Origin: a virus
Length of the DNA: 64,000 bases
Reading direction: 5' to 3' (one strand)
IMG/VR virus record: IMGVR_UViG_3300044644_001243
Coordinates: 62,001-126,000 of that record
Shown here piece after piece: positions 35,189 to 43,194 of the stretch. Under the pieces are notes generated by a model that was not told the DNA's origin, made no database searches, and saw only the letters and a list, made by a program, of their open reading frames with translations. The translations under genes were made by a program, and so were the position numbers. Position 1 is the first letter of the stretch; each line of letters starts with the position of its first letter.

Positions 35189-35216
35189 AAAAAGGGGTTG
35201 CAAAACCCCTTTTTTA
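35189..35216. terminator. Bidirectional terminator
   Basis: AAAAAAGGGGTT/AACCCCTTTTTT between the convergent 34067 and 35219 genes, with A/T runs on both sides. Confidence 0.85.
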
Positions 35217-35218
35217 TT

Positions 35219-36442
35219 TTAAAACGGTAAATCATCTTCAATAAACTCACCCAATGGATTTGGTAAACTATCATGGAAAACATTCATACACTCTTTCTTA
35301 AAACCTTCTTCATACTTTTTAATATCTTTGTTAAACTCATCTAAATATGCGTTAACCTCGTCATACAATTCTTTTGGTGCGTCACAGTTGCCATAACCTC
35401 TAAACTGATTTATAAATAATGTTTTTTCTGAATCCATCATATTTAATTTAGGTCTATTCCATTGAATTCCATACCTTAAATCTAACGTGTACTGACCAAT
35501 AGATAATATAGAACATGTACCATTGTTTACTTGTGGTCCATATGTACCAACACAATGACTTTGTTTCTTACCCTCAGAAATTAAATCATGATTTGTTTTA
35601 AGAATCTGATAATTAGAAAAAGCAGCAAAATCTAAATAAACCGTTTTGTTTGATAACATCGATAACGGTTCAAACTCTAATATCACATCAATGTGTTTTT
35701 TATACAACATGTCATGAAACTGTTTAATCCTTTTCGCTTTCCATGCACAATTTATTTTCTCACCAAAAGATTGAGCAAATCTACATGTGTCATAAATTAA
35801 ATGGTTTTTAAAAAATTCTGGCGTTAGTTTATCTAAGTTTATAAACAAATGCTTATACTGCTTCCAAAGAAACTTTATATTATCATTTTCCTTAATAGCA
35901 ATATCCAAAACTTTTGCAACATTATGGTTAACACCATATACATGCTTTATTAATTTTTCCTTGTTAAATAACTTCTTCTTGTTAATGGTTGTCAACGTTA
36001 ATGAATAACAACTAGTAACATCTAAAGCATTTCGCAACCAACCAAATTTATTAATAAAATGTTCTCTAACTTTCCAATTGGTAAACGCATTAAAGTTTGC
36101 AACAGTCAACGGTTTCATAAGACCATTAAGTTTAAAGTAAAAAGATTTGGTCTCATGTTTATATATGAAGATATGGTTCGTCTTATTACGTCTATACATA
36201 ATATTGTTTTTTGAAAAACTAATATTGTTGGTAAATGAAACAATTCTAAAATCTTTGTTGGGATATTCAAACAACCAAATAGTATTCTCACTGTATCCGT
36301 CTCTATTAGCATTCTCAAATATGATTCTGGCTTTTTGTTTGTCTTGCTTGTAGATATCAACCAATCTATCCCTTTTTACATTATTAACATCTTTATGCAA
36401 TAACGTACTAGTAAACTCACTTTGTTCTTTTTTGTTTTTCAT
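35219..36442 (-). CDS. PcfJ-like protein
   Basis: 407 residues. The segment GKKQSHCVGTYGPQVNNGTC (291-310) matches the HCVxxY signature of PcfJ-like proteins, a family found on conjugative plasmids and phages with no proven activity. The N-terminal 280 residues are helical and basic. A host-type promoter (TACATTTG on the minus strand, 36463-36470, with TTG 20 bases away) suggests early expression. Confidence 0.65.
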   Translation of the reverse strand: MKNKKEQSEFTSTLLHKDVNNVKRDRLVDIYKQDKQKARIIFENANRDGYSENTIWLFEYPNKDFRIVSFTNNISFSKNNIMYRRNKTNHIFIYKHETKSFYFKLNGLMKPLTVANFNAFTNWKVREHFINKFGWLRNALDVTSCYSLTLTTINKKKLFNKEKLIKHVYGVNHNVAKVLDIAIKENDNIKFLWKQYKHLFINLDKLTPEFFKNHLIYDTCRFAQSFGEKINCAWKAKRIKQFHDMLYKKHIDVILEFEPLSMLSNKTVYLDFAAFSNYQILKTNHDLISEGKKQSHCVGTYGPQVNNGTCSILSIGQYTLDLRYGIQWNRPKLNMMDSEKTLFINQFRGYGNCDAPKELYDEVNAYLDEFNKDIKKYEEGFKKECMNVFHDSLPNPLGEFIEDDLPF

Positions 36443-36482
36443 GATAAATTTATTTTAAAACACAAATGTAAAAAACTTTTTT

Positions 36483-37160
36483 CTAATAAACAAATACTGA
36501 TGAAGATTTTTTTAATAATCCATACCCATCAATAATCGCTTTGTCTTCATGCAGCATAGGAACCAACCTTAATTCACCCCTACATTCTTCACCACCAACA
36601 ACACATTCCTCATCAACCGCAATTGTAATCTTAAATCCATCCTTAACACAGTTAATAAATAATCTATTGTGTATCTGCTCTAAGTATCTTGAATCAACCC
36701 AGTTATAATTATGGTCGTGTGGTGGCCCCTCATTATATACCCAACCAATTTGGTCTGGCGTGGCAATTAATTTTAAAACTTCAGCTTCATAAAAAAGTCC
36801 ACCGTTCTCATCAATAACTTTCCATCTCTCCTCTTCATCCATAAACAATCCGTTTACTTCATGTATAACACCGTTAACGTAAAATAAATCGCTTATGTTT
36901 AATAACTCATTTGAAACAATAACTGGCAGCAAAGGATATAAACTACCACCATGATATTTTTCATCAATACCATATAAACCATACATAAATCCCAATGAAT
37001 CATCAGAGATAGAATCAACCCAATAAAAATCTTCTTTTGTTGTAGGTGGGGTAGAGCTTAAAGAAACAATAGTGTCATGCTTTAAAACAATATTCTTATC
37101 AACGATAAATCTTAAATCATACTCTTTAATTTTGAACTCCATAATAAATGTTTTTATCAA
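36483..37160 (-). CDS. Unknown protein
   Basis: 225 residues, acidic, with LIATPDQIGWVYNEGPPHDH and EECVVGGEECRGELRLVP. No family is recognised. The -7 box TAGTTTTG (37158-37165) overlaps the first codons, so the true start is probably the internal Met at residue 7 (37142). Confidence 0.55.
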   Translation of the reverse strand: MIKTFIMEFKIKEYDLRFIVDKNIVLKHDTIVSLSSTPPTTKEDFYWVDSISDDSLGFMYGLYGIDEKYHGGSLYPLLPVIVSNELLNISDLFYVNGVIHEVNGLFMDEEERWKVIDENGGLFYEAEVLKLIATPDQIGWVYNEGPPHDHNYNWVDSRYLEQIHNRLFINCVKDGFKITIAVDEECVVGGEECRGELRLVPMLHEDKAIIDGYGLLKKSSSVFVY

Positions 37161-37199
37161 AACTACACACTAATTTATTATATTACAAGTTTTTTTAAA

Positions 37200-38018
37200 T
37201 TATTTTTGTAATCCCTTATAAATGTCGTTTTTTAATTTTTTATAACTTTTCTCATCAGCTGTTAAAGGTTTAAGAGAAAATAACTCAACAATAAAACTAT
37301 ATAAATCATTTTCACTCTTAAATAATTTAGCAGCTTTTATATCTTCCATATGTTCTACAACACCAAAATACATAGCATCAGCTTTATTATATGCTGTTAA
37401 ATTCTCAATAAACCACCACAACCATTTCTGCTTGTTCGCATCTTTACCAAAAACTTTTCTAATAATCGTAATTAAAGTAGATATGTTTGCTGTATATTCA
37501 TGCTGAGATTTTAAATACTTATCATAACTTTTATCATACTCACTCTTAGGGTCTCCTTTACTTAACGCAAATTTACTACCACTAGGCTCAGCACCCTTCT
37601 TATCATAATACTTATTGAACACATGCTTATCCCTAACCAATGGGTCCATAGCGTGAACCAACTCATGATTAAGCAAAGCTGAAAAAGTATTGGCATCATA
37701 ATCAAAAAACGCCAAATTTAACAATACTGTATCTGTAATTGTATCCATCCTACCAGCACCAACATCTTTACCATCATTATATAACCCAACATCAATATTT
37801 AACGGTTTACCAGCATTATCTTTTAATTTAAAATAATCTTTAAATGCTATCAAAGGATTATTATAAGACCTATTTAATGTCTTCTGCTTATAATCATCCA
37901 AATTAGTTTTTATTAAATCAAATAATACCCCAAATTTCTGAATCACATCGTTAGGTATCTCAATAGTACCTTCGTCCAATAAACTTTCCCTTAATAATGT
38001 CTTTATAATATTTTTCAT
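37200..38018 (-). CDS. HExxH metallopeptidase-like protein, targeting-like N-terminus
   Basis: 272 residues. LLNHELVHAMD gives H118-E-x-x-H122, the zincin motif; HEYTAN near 175 may supply a third ligand. The N-terminus MKNIIKTLLRESLLDE is the clearest IKxLLRE module; LRE followed by S fits the prohead-protease site. It has an ATATTTATAAAT box at 38031-38043. It is probably a second packaged peptidase (inference), unrelated in sequence to the one at 22339 apart from these motifs. Confidence 0.7.
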   Translation of the reverse strand: MKNIIKTLLRESLLDEGTIEIPNDVIQKFGVLFDLIKTNLDDYKQKTLNRSYNNPLIAFKDYFKLKDNAGKPLNIDVGLYNDGKDVGAGRMDTITDTVLLNLAFFDYDANTFSALLNHELVHAMDPLVRDKHVFNKYYDKKGAEPSGSKFALSKGDPKSEYDKSYDKYLKSQHEYTANISTLITIIRKVFGKDANKQKWLWWFIENLTAYNKADAMYFGVVEHMEDIKAAKLFKSENDLYSFIVELFSLKPLTADEKSYKKLKNDIYKGLQK

Positions 38019-38088
38019 TTAATTAATTTTATTTATAAATATTGACTTATTTTAATACAGACCATAATATTAAATAAAACGTTTTATT

Positions 38089-38766
38089 ATGGAAATTTTA
38101 TTCGATGGAAAAAATAATAGATTTATTAACGATAAACTTAAAAATGTTATCATAGATGAATATGTTAATACCGAAGCCCTTAAAAAAGACTTAACGGAAA
38201 AATATAATATAACATCATCCATCCTAAATAAAATATTAAAAAACTCAACAAAACTATATTGCAACTGCTTAATCTGTGGTCAAAATGATATTAATAAATT
38301 TAAAAAAGATAATAAGAAAAAATGCAAAGACTGCATCAATAAAGACTCTTCTGTAAGATACCAAAAACTATCCGACATAGATAAAAAAAAATATCTTATA
38401 AGACAACATAAATGGGTTAAAAATAATATCATTAAATGTAGAATACTGTCAGCAAAACATAGAGCCAAAAAAAAAGACCTTAACTTCGATATAGATGAAG
38501 ACTTTATAAACAACCTACTAATAGAACAAAATTATAAATGCAAATATAGCGGCCAGATTCTTGACATATCATCCGTAGGTTCACAAGATACTAAAATGAA
38601 TATATACGGACTCTCTATTGATAGAATAGATTCTAAAAAAGGATACACAAAAGATAACGTGGTCCTTGTTGCGTCAATTGTTAACACTATGAAAAATGAA
38701 CTTACAGAAGCAGATTTCCTAGCGTTTATAAAAACCCTATATGACTATAATTTTAAAAACGACTAA
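38089..38766 (+). CDS. HNH-like endonuclease
   Basis: 225 residues. An N-terminal zinc site (CNCLIC 58-63 and CKDC 79-82), then KCKYSGQIL and SIDRIDSKKGYTKDN (176-190), the usual pattern of phage HNH-type homing endonucleases where the DRID segment and following N form the core. It stands next to the gene-free junction at 38.77 kb, so it may be a free-standing mobile nuclease. Confidence 0.7.
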   Translation: MEILFDGKNNRFINDKLKNVIIDEYVNTEALKKDLTEKYNITSSILNKILKNSTKLYCNCLICGQNDINKFKKDNKKKCKDCINKDSSVRYQKLSDIDKKKYLIRQHKWVKNNIIKCRILSAKHRAKKKDLNFDIDEDFINNLLIEQNYKCKYSGQILDISSVGSQDTKMNIYGLSIDRIDSKKGYTKDNVVLVASIVNTMKNELTEADFLAFIKTLYDYNFKND

Positions 38767-38876
38767 CTCCTTTTTTTTTGCTGCAACTTTTTCCGAAAAA
38801 AATTTTTTTAAAATAGGGGGTCTCCTTTTTTTGTTGCAACTTTTTCCAGAAAAAAATTTTTTTAAATAAGGGGTCC
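38767..38876 (+). repeat. Imperfect direct repeat, two copies of about 54 bp
   Basis: Copies at 38767-38820 and 38822-38876 share CTCC, a T-run, GcTGCAACTTTTTCC, an AAAAAAATTTTTTT block and a GGGG end. A weaker third AAAATTTT piece follows near 38895-38920. The A-T blocks should bend DNA strongly. Confidence 0.75.
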
Positions 38877-38948
38877 TAAAAATAAAGTCAAAAAATTTTC
38901 CCAAAAAAAATTTCGTGAACAGCATCAAGCCCCACATACACCCAACAT

Positions 38949-39014
38949 ACGGGAGGGCTAACGGAGGGGGGTTACAAGGAGGGGGTACATAGGGAGGACT
39001 GCCGTATAGGGGGT
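38949..39014 (+). other. G-rich island with quadruplex potential
   Basis: The plus strand carries GGGAGGG, GGAGGGGGG, GGAGGGGG, GGGAGG and GGGGG within 66 bases, in a genome that is otherwise about two-thirds A+T. Four or more G-tracts with loops under ten bases could form a quadruplex. No gene lies here. Confidence 0.6.
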
Positions 39015-39130
39015 AATTAGCCGTTTTAAGCAACTTTCTATTAAAAGTAATATCTTTGTATACCTAACAACAAAAACACGTCTTAAAACTAATTAAAACG
39101 TGTTTTGTAATTAAAAATGTATAGGCAAAA

Positions 39131-39158
39131 AAAAAAGTACCTTTCGGTACTTTCTTTT
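39131..39158 (-). terminator. Terminator after 39160 gene
   Basis: AAAGTACC-gaaa-GGTACTTT on the minus strand followed by a long T-run. Confidence 0.85.
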
Positions 39159-39159
39159 G

Positions 39160-39744
39160 TTATAGTGTCAATCCTTGCATTTTAAATTCGCCTTGCTGAA
39201 AGATGAAAGTTTTATATTTGCTTTGCTTAAAGTCGCAAAGTTTTTTGATTTTGTTTTGTACGATTGTCAATTCTTTGCTTTTCGTTTCTTTGTATTCGAC
39301 TGCTTCCAAAACACGTTTTTTAACTACTAAACCAAACACATGAATTTCGTTTGTTTCGTTATGTACTTTAATACCTTTTGCAAGGTGCGTATAAGCCTCA
39401 ATTTGGGCTTGTGAACGTACTATTGTACTATCTTTTTCAGCCAATAATTTTGCTTTCGTTTCTGGGTTAGATAATCTTTTTTCAAGGCTTGAAAAAAGGT
39501 TATTGTAAGCCAAAGTAATTAAGTCGATAGAATAAGTTTTTTCCAACTTTTCAAAGATAGTAGTTTGATTTGCTTGTAATGAATTAAAATCATTCATTAA
39601 ACAATTTTCGTAACTAATACCACTAACGATAAGTTGTTTACTTAATTCGCCTTGTGCGTTTCTATATGTAGTACCTACAAAGGTTGTACCTTTGATTGTT
39701 TTACCTACTGCTACTACGTTGTTGTTTTGTGTTTGCGTTTTCAT
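39160..39744 (-). CDS. Unknown protein
   Basis: 194 residues, helical second half, no recognised motif. Promoter: TAACTTTG on the minus strand (39777-39784), TTG 19 bases further (39804-39806). The promoter overlaps a GTTATTAAC-type site. Confidence 0.55.
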   Translation of the reverse strand: MKTQTQNNNVVAVGKTIKGTTFVGTTYRNAQGELSKQLIVSGISYENCLMNDFNSLQANQTTIFEKLEKTYSIDLITLAYNNLFSSLEKRLSNPETKAKLLAEKDSTIVRSQAQIEAYTHLAKGIKVHNETNEIHVFGLVVKKRVLEAVEYKETKSKELTIVQNKIKKLCDFKQSKYKTFIFQQGEFKMQGLTL

Positions 39745-39756
39745 AATTTAAAAGTT

Positions 39757-40019
39757 TTAATGATTAATAACTTTGACAAAGTTACACATTAAATTGACTA
39801 TTGCAACAAAAAATTAAAAATAATTCACTCAAAGTTATTAACAATAAAAAAAATTGAATTGTTAATAACTTTTGCTTGCATATTAAATTTATCCTTCCTA
39901 TATTTGTAGTGTACAATTAAGGTACGTGCCGTGGGAATGGAAGAGTAGACTCCAACCTGGGTTTTATTTTTTTAATATGCAAGTTTTTTTTTAAAAAAAG
40001 TTATTAACAATTTAGTGTT
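39757..40019. repeat. Cluster of GTTATTAAC inverted sites
   Basis: Five TTAATAAC/GTTATTAA sites near 39764, 39833, 39863, 39999 and 40017. Two pairs form long inverted repeats: AAAGTTATTAACAAT with its exact complement (39831-39872), and the 39997-40030 pair. They surround the promoters of the 39160 gene, the first RNA element and the 40162 gene, as operators would. Confidence 0.55.
39911..39973 (+). ncRNA. RNA element copy 1 (CCGT/ATGG hairpin)
   Basis: Begins just after a TATATTTG box (39899-39906; TTG 20 bases upstream). Sequence: GGTACGTGCC, hairpin CCGT-GGGA-ATGG with a GNRA loop, AGAGTAGACTCC core, then AACCTGGG and a T-run that may terminate it. AGGT/ACCT could close the outer stem. 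Confidence 0.6.
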
Positions 40020-40051
40020 AATAACTTTGAAAAAAAAAAGTGAAAAAAGTT

Positions 40052-40081
40052 TTGGTTATTTAAAATTTATCCCTATCTTTG
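40052..40081 (+). promoter_or_regulatory. Host-type promoter of 40162 gene
   Basis: TTG, 19 bases, TATCTTTG (40074-40081). The stretch TTTGGTTATTTAAAA before it and the start GTATTGTTCAATTGAGG recur before the 41953 gene. Confidence 0.7.
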
Positions 40082-40161
40082 TATTGTTCAATTGAGGATA
40101 TGATATGTACTTCGGTTGGGCGTTAGTTCTTTTTTTATTTATTTTTTAATACTTTTTTGTT

Positions 40162-40485
40162 ATGAAAACATTGGTAAACATTTACGCACAAGTTGAGGAA
40201 AACTATGCTGCTCACACGTGGGATGGTCAAGGGGAATGTCCACAACATTGGAAAAAGAAAGGTGGTAAAATCTTTCAAGTCAACCTTAATGTTGATTACC
40301 TTATGTATGACGAGGAACGCTCAATAAACGCTTTCAAACGTCTGCTACAAGACGAGTCTAACGAGGGGTATCGGTATACGTATACCGAACACGAAATCGT
40401 GTGGCACGAACCTATCGTCTTGAATGACGACAAGTTCTTGGAATACGTGCACGCACAAGCACGTGACGTTGAAGTTGAGTACTAA
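40162..40485 (+). CDS. Unknown protein
   Basis: 107 residues, acidic, with HTWDGQGECPQHWKKKGG near the N-terminus. No family is recognised. Transcribed from the promoter at 40052-40081 with an 80-base leader ending in TTTTTGTT-ATG, and closed by a terminator. Confidence 0.6.
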   Translation: MKTLVNIYAQVEENYAAHTWDGQGECPQHWKKKGGKIFQVNLNVDYLMYDEERSINAFKRLLQDESNEGYRYTYTEHEIVWHEPIVLNDDKFLEYVHAQARDVEVEY

Positions 40486-40487
40486 AT

Positions 40488-40503
40488 GTACAGAAATCTG
40501 TCC
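40488..40503. repeat. GTACAGAAATCTGTAC palindrome, copy 1
   Basis: One-mismatch copy (GTACAGAAATCTGTCC) of a 16-base palindrome also found at 42328-42343 and 50379-50394. Confidence 0.5.
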
Positions 40504-40530
40504 ATAGGGTTATACCTTATGGACTTTTTT
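40500..40530 (+). terminator. Terminator after 40162 gene
   Basis: GTCCATA/TATGGAC stem with T-run. It overlaps the first GTACAGAAATCTGTCC site (40488-40503). Confidence 0.82.
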
Positions 40531-40615
40531 CGTTTATATTAATTTTTTTTTGGTTAGGGTATTGTGGGAATCAAAATTAATGTTATCTTTGTAGGGTAAT
40601 TCAAAATCGTTCTTT

Positions 40616-40834
40616 ATGTTACGTGTAGTTGTAAGACAAGTTGGAAATTGTCTATTAGTTAGGGAAGGTGAAAAATTCTTTGCCGAACAAGTTGGAAATG
40701 ACGTTAGGGCTGACATACCAAAAGTTAAGTATGAACGTCTAAAGATTGAATCTGACGACTTATTTGAGTATCTAATACCTATGCTTATTAGAAACGAAAT
40801 TAGTCGTCCTATCTTTGAAAAATTGGGGGTTTAA
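40616..40834 (+). CDS. Small unknown protein
   Basis: 72 residues, no recognised motif. Promoter TTG (40562-40564), 19 bases, TATCTTTG (40584-40591), 24 bases before the ATG. A terminator overlaps the stop (GGGG/CCCC with T-run, 40824-40852). Confidence 0.6.
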   Translation: MLRVVVRQVGNCLLVREGEKFFAEQVGNDVRADIPKVKYERLKIESDDLFEYLIPMLIRNEISRPIFEKLGV

Positions 40835-40861
40835 AAATCCCCTTTTTTATTTAGTATAGTT

Positions 40862-40936
40862 CGTTCACGTATGGACGTGTCGGAGTCTACTCTCTCACTT
40901 TGCTTAGCGACTTGTCTCGACTATCAATCATTGACA
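40862..40936 (-). ncRNA. RNA element copy 2, minus strand variant
   Basis: Promoter on the minus strand: TTG (40968-40970), 20 bases, TATCTTTG (40940-40947). Transcript: GTCGAGACAAGT, hairpin CGCT-AAGCAA-AGTG, AGAGTAGACTCC core, CACGTCCATACGTG hairpin. The GTCGAG start can pair with CTCCGAC, in place of the outer stem of the plus-strand copies. Confidence 0.6.
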
Positions 40937-41072
40937 AAACAAAGATAGATAATAGAAATGATATATGCAAACAATTATTAAAAATAATTTTATTTTTTTT
41001 TTCGTTAAGGTATTGTGGGAATGAAAAAAAGTATTATCTTTGTAATAAGTTATTCATTTAAATTTTTTCCTT

Positions 41073-41492
41073 ATGTCACACATTATTTCATCTTCGGCTC
41101 TTTTTTCAGTTATCAAGGCTGAAAAAAACAATAGTGGTTCTGATTTCACTATTAAGTCTATTGCTACGGGCAAAGACTACACGTATGCTATCTCTCGTTC
41201 TAAATTTAAGGGCAATTGGTACACGCATATTAGCGTTGAACAAGAGTACCAAAAATTCGTTCGTTTGGGGTCTTATTTCAAGGGTAAGATTTACCAAAAA
41301 GGGCAAGTGGTTAACTCGCCATCGGCAACAGCAATTTGTTGGGTGCTTGAAAGGGTTGAACAAAGCAAGTTCGACTTGTTGGATGAGAAGGTTCAAGTTA
41401 TGCATACGGGCAATTGCATACGTTGTGGACGCACGTTAACGGACGCACAATCCATCGAACGTGGGTTAGGTCCGACTTGTGCAAGTCTTTAA
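41073..41492 (+). CDS. DUF6011-type zinc-site protein
   Basis: 139 residues. The C-terminal CIRCGRTLTDAQSIERGLGP followed by TC (Cys115, Cys118, Cys136) is the DUF6011 signature. The N-terminal part is beta-rich. Function unknown. Promoter TTG (41013-41015), 19 bases, TATCTTTG (41035-41042); terminator at 41503-41530. Confidence 0.78.
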   Translation: MSHIISSSALFSVIKAEKNNSGSDFTIKSIATGKDYTYAISRSKFKGNWYTHISVEQEYQKFVRLGSYFKGKIYQKGQVVNSPSATAICWVLERVEQSKFDLLDEKVQVMHTGNCIRCGRTLTDAQSIERGLGPTCASL

Positions 41493-41502
41493 CCGACTGA
41501 AA

Positions 41503-41530
41503 AGGGTTCATTAAATGAACTCTTTTTTTT
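41503..41530 (+). terminator. Terminator after DUF6011 gene
   Basis: GGGTTCATT/AATGAACTC stem followed by eight T. Confidence 0.82.
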
Positions 41531-41550
41531 ATTGGCATACGTTAAAAAAG

Positions 41551-41621
41551 TATAGACGTGTCGGAGTCTAGTCTTTTGCTTTGGTTAGCAACTTGTCTCG
41601 ATTATCAATCATTGACAATAC
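41551..41621 (-). ncRNA. RNA element copy 3, minus strand variant
   Basis: Minus strand, after a GATATTTG box (41621-41628). Hairpin TTGCT-AACCAA-AGCAA differs from copy 2 (CGCT/AGTG) but keeps pairing. The core reads AGACTAGACTCC. It shares ATTGTCAATGATTGATA at its 5' end with copy 2. Confidence 0.58.
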
Positions 41622-41659
41622 AAATATCGTAATTAGATTTTAGATATGCAAGAAAAAAG

Positions 41660-41865
41660 TGAATTATTTTTAAATTATTTTTTGCTCTTATTTTAATTCG
41701 TTTTAAGACGTTTTAAAGTTGTTTTGGTATTATGTATTGGTTTAGTATTTAAAGTTTATTACAAGCAACAATACAAGCAAAAAAAGAATAAGAATAGTAT
41801 AAAGATTAATGTTATAAATAAGATTAGATAGGAATAAAAAAAAATAAAAAAAGATTAAAAAATGT
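41660..41865. other. AT-rich gene-free stretch
   Basis: About 200 bases of A/T-rich sequence between the start of RNA copy 3 and the promoter of the 41953 gene. I see no open frame, repeat or hairpin of note. Confidence 0.5.
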
Positions 41866-41952
41866 TTGGTTATTTAAAAATTATGTTTATCTTTGTATCG
41901 TCCAAATGAGGGACAAAAGTTCTTTTTCTTACTTATTTTTTTTCTTTTTGTT

Positions 41953-42213
41953 ATGGAAGCAAATTGTTTTCACGGAACTGATACGTATGGACGTTCAGTT
42001 CAAGTTGGTATACGTCAAGATGGCGTTGCATTCTTCAGAACATATCGTTATAACGGCTATGGTATGGGAATGACCAAATGGGAAATGTTGAACGATTACG
42101 TTCACCAACCATACAAAAGTTCGTCTGCCGTTTATGGCGAAAAGACTCACATCAAGTGGGGCTTTAACGAACTCACTGGGTATACCAACCCAAGAATGAG
42201 ACTACCAAAGTAG
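41953..42213 (+). CDS. Small unknown protein
   Basis: 86 residues, aromatic- and glycine-rich (GYGMGMTKWEML). The ATG at 41953 is chosen because a TATCTTTG box (41886-41893) lies inside any longer frame. Leader GTATCGTCCAAATGAGG resembles that of the 40162 gene. Terminator at 42195-42227. Confidence 0.6.
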   Translation: MEANCFHGTDTYGRSVQVGIRQDGVAFFRTYRYNGYGMGMTKWEMLNDYVHQPYKSSSAVYGEKTHIKWGFNELTGYTNPRMRLPK

Positions 42214-42227
42214 TCTCATTTTTTTTT
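42195..42227 (+). terminator. Terminator after 41953 gene
   Basis: AATGAGACTA-ccaaag-TAGTCTCATT followed by a T-run; overlaps the stop codon. Confidence 0.85.
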
Positions 42228-42327
42228 GTCTTATAATTTACTTATTGTAAGTATTATTATTCAAACATTATATTTTTTATTTGATAACAACTAATTGATT
42301 AAATTAGGGGGTGTGGTGGCAACCAAT

Positions 42328-42343
42328 GTACAGAAATATGTAC
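42328..42343. repeat. GTACAGAAATCTGTAC palindrome, copy 2
   Basis: One-mismatch copy (GTACAGAAATATGTAC), preceded by GGGGGTGTGG and GGCAACCA. The same combination occurs, inverted, near 50340-50394. Confidence 0.5.
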
Positions 42344-42368
42344 ATAGGTCGCACCTACCATTTAGTTA

Positions 42369-42665
42369 TTAATTTACATCAATTAAATTTCCGTCCCATT
42401 CAACATCATTCAGAAACCATTTACCTTTGGTTTGATTTATTTTTACGTTAGGTAAACCATTTAACCTTTCTTTTGTTGTTGCCGTTTCATACCCACAATT
42501 AGTAATTGATAAGGTTCTTTCGGGGTCGTTGTATTGATAAGCGATTGCGTTGCCAAATAGTTTTAGTATTGTTACGTTAGGCAAAACTTCTACACTTGTG
42601 TTACCATTTTTAAAAGTTTCAGCATTTAAAAACTTTTCGATTGCTTTTTCAGTAATTGTTCTCAT
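42369..42665 (-). CDS. Unknown protein
   Basis: 98 residues, beta-rich, asparagine-rich, no recognised motif. Promoter: TATCTTTA on the minus strand (42690-42697), -33 in the loop of the inverted repeat at 42706-42735. Confidence 0.5.
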   Translation of the reverse strand: MRTITEKAIEKFLNAETFKNGNTSVEVLPNVTILKLFGNAIAYQYNDPERTLSITNCGYETATTKERLNGLPNVKINQTKGKWFLNDVEWDGNLIDVN

Positions 42666-42705
42666 TGTGTTTATGTTTATTTGTTTATGTAAAGATAGTA
42701 AATAT

Positions 42706-42735
42706 AAATGGTACTACCAAACGATAGTACCATTT
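42706..42735. repeat. Inverted repeat spanning a -33 box (long-arm class)
   Basis: AAATGGTACTA/TAGTACCATTT with TTTGG of the 42369 promoter in the loop. It also lies just after the stop of the 42749 gene, so it may end that transcript. Confidence 0.65.
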
Positions 42736-42748
42736 ATTTTAATTTATT

Positions 42749-43132
42749 TTATACGTGTAGTGAATATGCTATTATCATATAAACACTATCTTCGACTTCA
42801 TCTAAATTTAGATTTTCACCTATATAATATTCTTTACCTTTCCATTTTATACATTTGTGGTCGTCCATCATTAGTTCAACATAGTGGTCTGATTCATTTT
42901 CATCAACTTCAATACCATAAGTTTCGATAAACGAATTAACTTCACTATCTTTGACTAAATCATAGTCCAATGTATATTGATTGATATACTCAAAACAATC
43001 TTCAATAGTGTTGATTGGTGCGATTCTAAATTTATCGTCATTAGCGATTAAATTAACTTTGTCAATCAATTCTTGTTTAGAATTTAATGTTGCAAGTTCT
43101 TTGTTTTTCTTTGTGTCGATTAAAGTATACAT
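42749..43132 (-). CDS. Unknown acidic protein
   Basis: 127 residues, acidic, with DDHKCIKWKGKEYYIGENLN. No family is recognised. -7 box at 43154-43161 (TATCTTTA on the minus strand). Confidence 0.5.
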   Translation of the reverse strand: MYTLIDTKKNKELATLNSKQELIDKVNLIANDDKFRIAPINTIEDCFEYINQYTLDYDLVKDSEVNSFIETYGIEVDENESDHYVELMMDDHKCIKWKGKEYYIGENLNLDEVEDSVYMIIAYSLHV

Positions 43133-43194
43133 AGTATTAATTATTTGTTTCCGTAAAGATAGTGAATAGTTTTGACTTATGCAAGTTTATTTGT

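Noticed and set aside
36115-36360. Frames inside the PcfJ-like gene
   Set aside because: Overlapping frames without promoter or coding character.
38737-39033. 98-codon minus-strand frame across the junction
   Set aside because: Product is homopolymer-derived (KKKFFSGK repeats, PPP runs) from the direct repeat and G-rich island; overlaps the HNH gene.
41893-41952. TTG start extending the 41953 gene by 20 codons
   Set aside because: The first bases are the promoter's TATCTTTG box, so the transcript would not include this start in a usable position.
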